Shown piece by piece: positions 63,746 through 64,000 of a stretch of DNA of 64,000 nt. This stretch comes from Pseudomonas sp. Lineage in GTDB: Bacteria; Pseudomonadota; Gammaproteobacteria; Pseudomonadales; Pseudomonadaceae. The stretch is taken from the NCBI RefSeq assembly GCF_002796985.1, contig NZ_PEKX01000002.1, positions 62,001 to 126,000 of the forward strand, read 5' to 3'. The translations under genes and the position numbers were made by a program. The notes below the pieces were generated by a model. The model was not told the origin of the DNA, ran no database searches, and saw only the letters and a program-made list of their open reading frames with translations. Within the stretch, counting starts at the first letter, position 1, and each line of letters starts with the position of its first letter.

Positions 63746-64000
63746 ATGTCCGCCCAGGAACGCAACTGGACCCGCGAGGCGATCCGCATCATCGAAGCGG
63801 ATTTCCAGCGCAGCGCCGATACCCACCTGATCCCCCTGGACATGCCCGGCCTGCCGGGTGTGGACCTGTACTTCAAGGATGAGTCGAGCCACCCCACCGG
63901 CAGCCTCAAGCACCGCCTGGCACGCTCGCTGTTCCTCTACGCGCTGTGCAACGGCTGGCTGAAACCAGGCGCTCCGGTAATCGAGGCGTCCAGCGGTTCG
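63746..64000 (+). CDS. PLP-dependent cysteine-synthase-like enzyme, N-terminal part
   Basis: Partial: 85 codons to the window edge. SD AGGAGA about 8 nt before the ATG. The PLP Lys is in HPTGSLKHRLARSLFLYAL, preceded by the substrate strand VDLYFKDES and followed by VIEASSGS, the start of the Ser-rich phosphate loop. This is the fold-type II family (cysteine synthase, threonine deaminase); the exact reaction cannot be told from this part. Confidence 0.88.
   Translation, partial: MSAQERNWTREAIRIIEADFQRSADTHLIPLDMPGLPGVDLYFKDESSHPTGSLKHRLARSLFLYALCNGWLKPGAPVIEASSGS

Overview
The window is a 64 kb piece of a gamma-proteobacterial chromosome, almost certainly a Pseudomonas of the P. aeruginosa group but not P. 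aeruginosa itself. The evidence is high GC with strong third-position GC bias, protein sequences close to P. aeruginosa homologues (OprC, MltF, QuiP, MotY, the six-gene Sha/Mrp antiporter), and many copies of a pseudomonad REP palindrome (GTAGGAGCGAGC...) between genes. It is ordinary core chromosome: no rRNA, tRNA, CRISPR array, prophage or insertion sequence was seen. Gene density is high, with short gaps and many 1-4 nt stop/start overlaps. LAYOUT. 1-3.2 kb: end of a TonB-dependent copper receptor (oprC), a PepSY-type membrane protein with a Met/His-rich loop, a periplasmic PCu(A)C copper chaperone and a GNAT acetyltransferase, apparently one copper-handling operon. 3.1-6.7 kb (minus strand): DUF2809 membrane protein, M23 peptidase, VanX-like dipeptidase and xseA. 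6.8-12.2 kb: guaB-guaA (GMP synthesis), a multicopper oxidase and tadA. 12.3-18.0 kb: mltF and, divergently, purL. 18.1-22.9 kb: rnt-pyrC (minus), motY, argG and gloA. 23.2-24.6 kb: ppnN. 24.7-31.5 kb (minus): a small PA3496-family protein, then the complete Rnf electron-transport operon rnfABCDGE with nth as its last gene. 31.7-35.2 kb: a Cys-rich secreted protein of unknown function, a DUF4349 lipoprotein split into two frames, and metG. 35.4-37.4 kb: apbC (mrp) and dcd, then a small P-loop ATPase. 38.1-40.7 kb: quiP, an acyl-homoserine-lactone acylase. 40.8-44 kb: small SEC-C, LEA-like, TRIC-channel, YchJ and DUF6231 genes. 44-54 kb: two OmpA-like lipoproteins, DUF1145, a Gly-rich collagen-like secreted protein, a CopD-family membrane protein, dinG, a large secreted glycoside-hydrolase-like protein, a serine hydrolase and pdxH. 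54.2-56.3 kb: glycerate kinase, a small membrane protein and a SlyB-like glycine-zipper lipoprotein. 56.5-62.2 kb: the six-gene mrp/sha cation/proton antiporter operon. 62.8-64 kb: a DMT-family transporter and the start of a PLP-dependent cysteine-synthase-like enzyme. HOW THE GENES WORK TOGETHER. Purine synthesis (purL, guaB, guaA) and its salvage or turnover (ppnN) sit near pyrimidine synthesis (pyrC, dcd) and arginine synthesis (argG). Envelope redox and ion energetics are represented by Rnf and Mrp. Cell-wall turnover (mltF, M23, VanX-like), copper handling (oprC, pcuC, mco, copD-like) and DNA repair (xseA, nth, dinG) are also present. No clear-cut new defence or effector system was found. 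The best leads are a compact multi-hairpin intergenic element at 62.3-62.55 kb, the apparent absence of the type VI effector genes that P. aeruginosa carries between metG and rnfA, a split DUF4349 lipoprotein, a FliA-like promoter in front of motY, and a hairpin between guaB and guaA.
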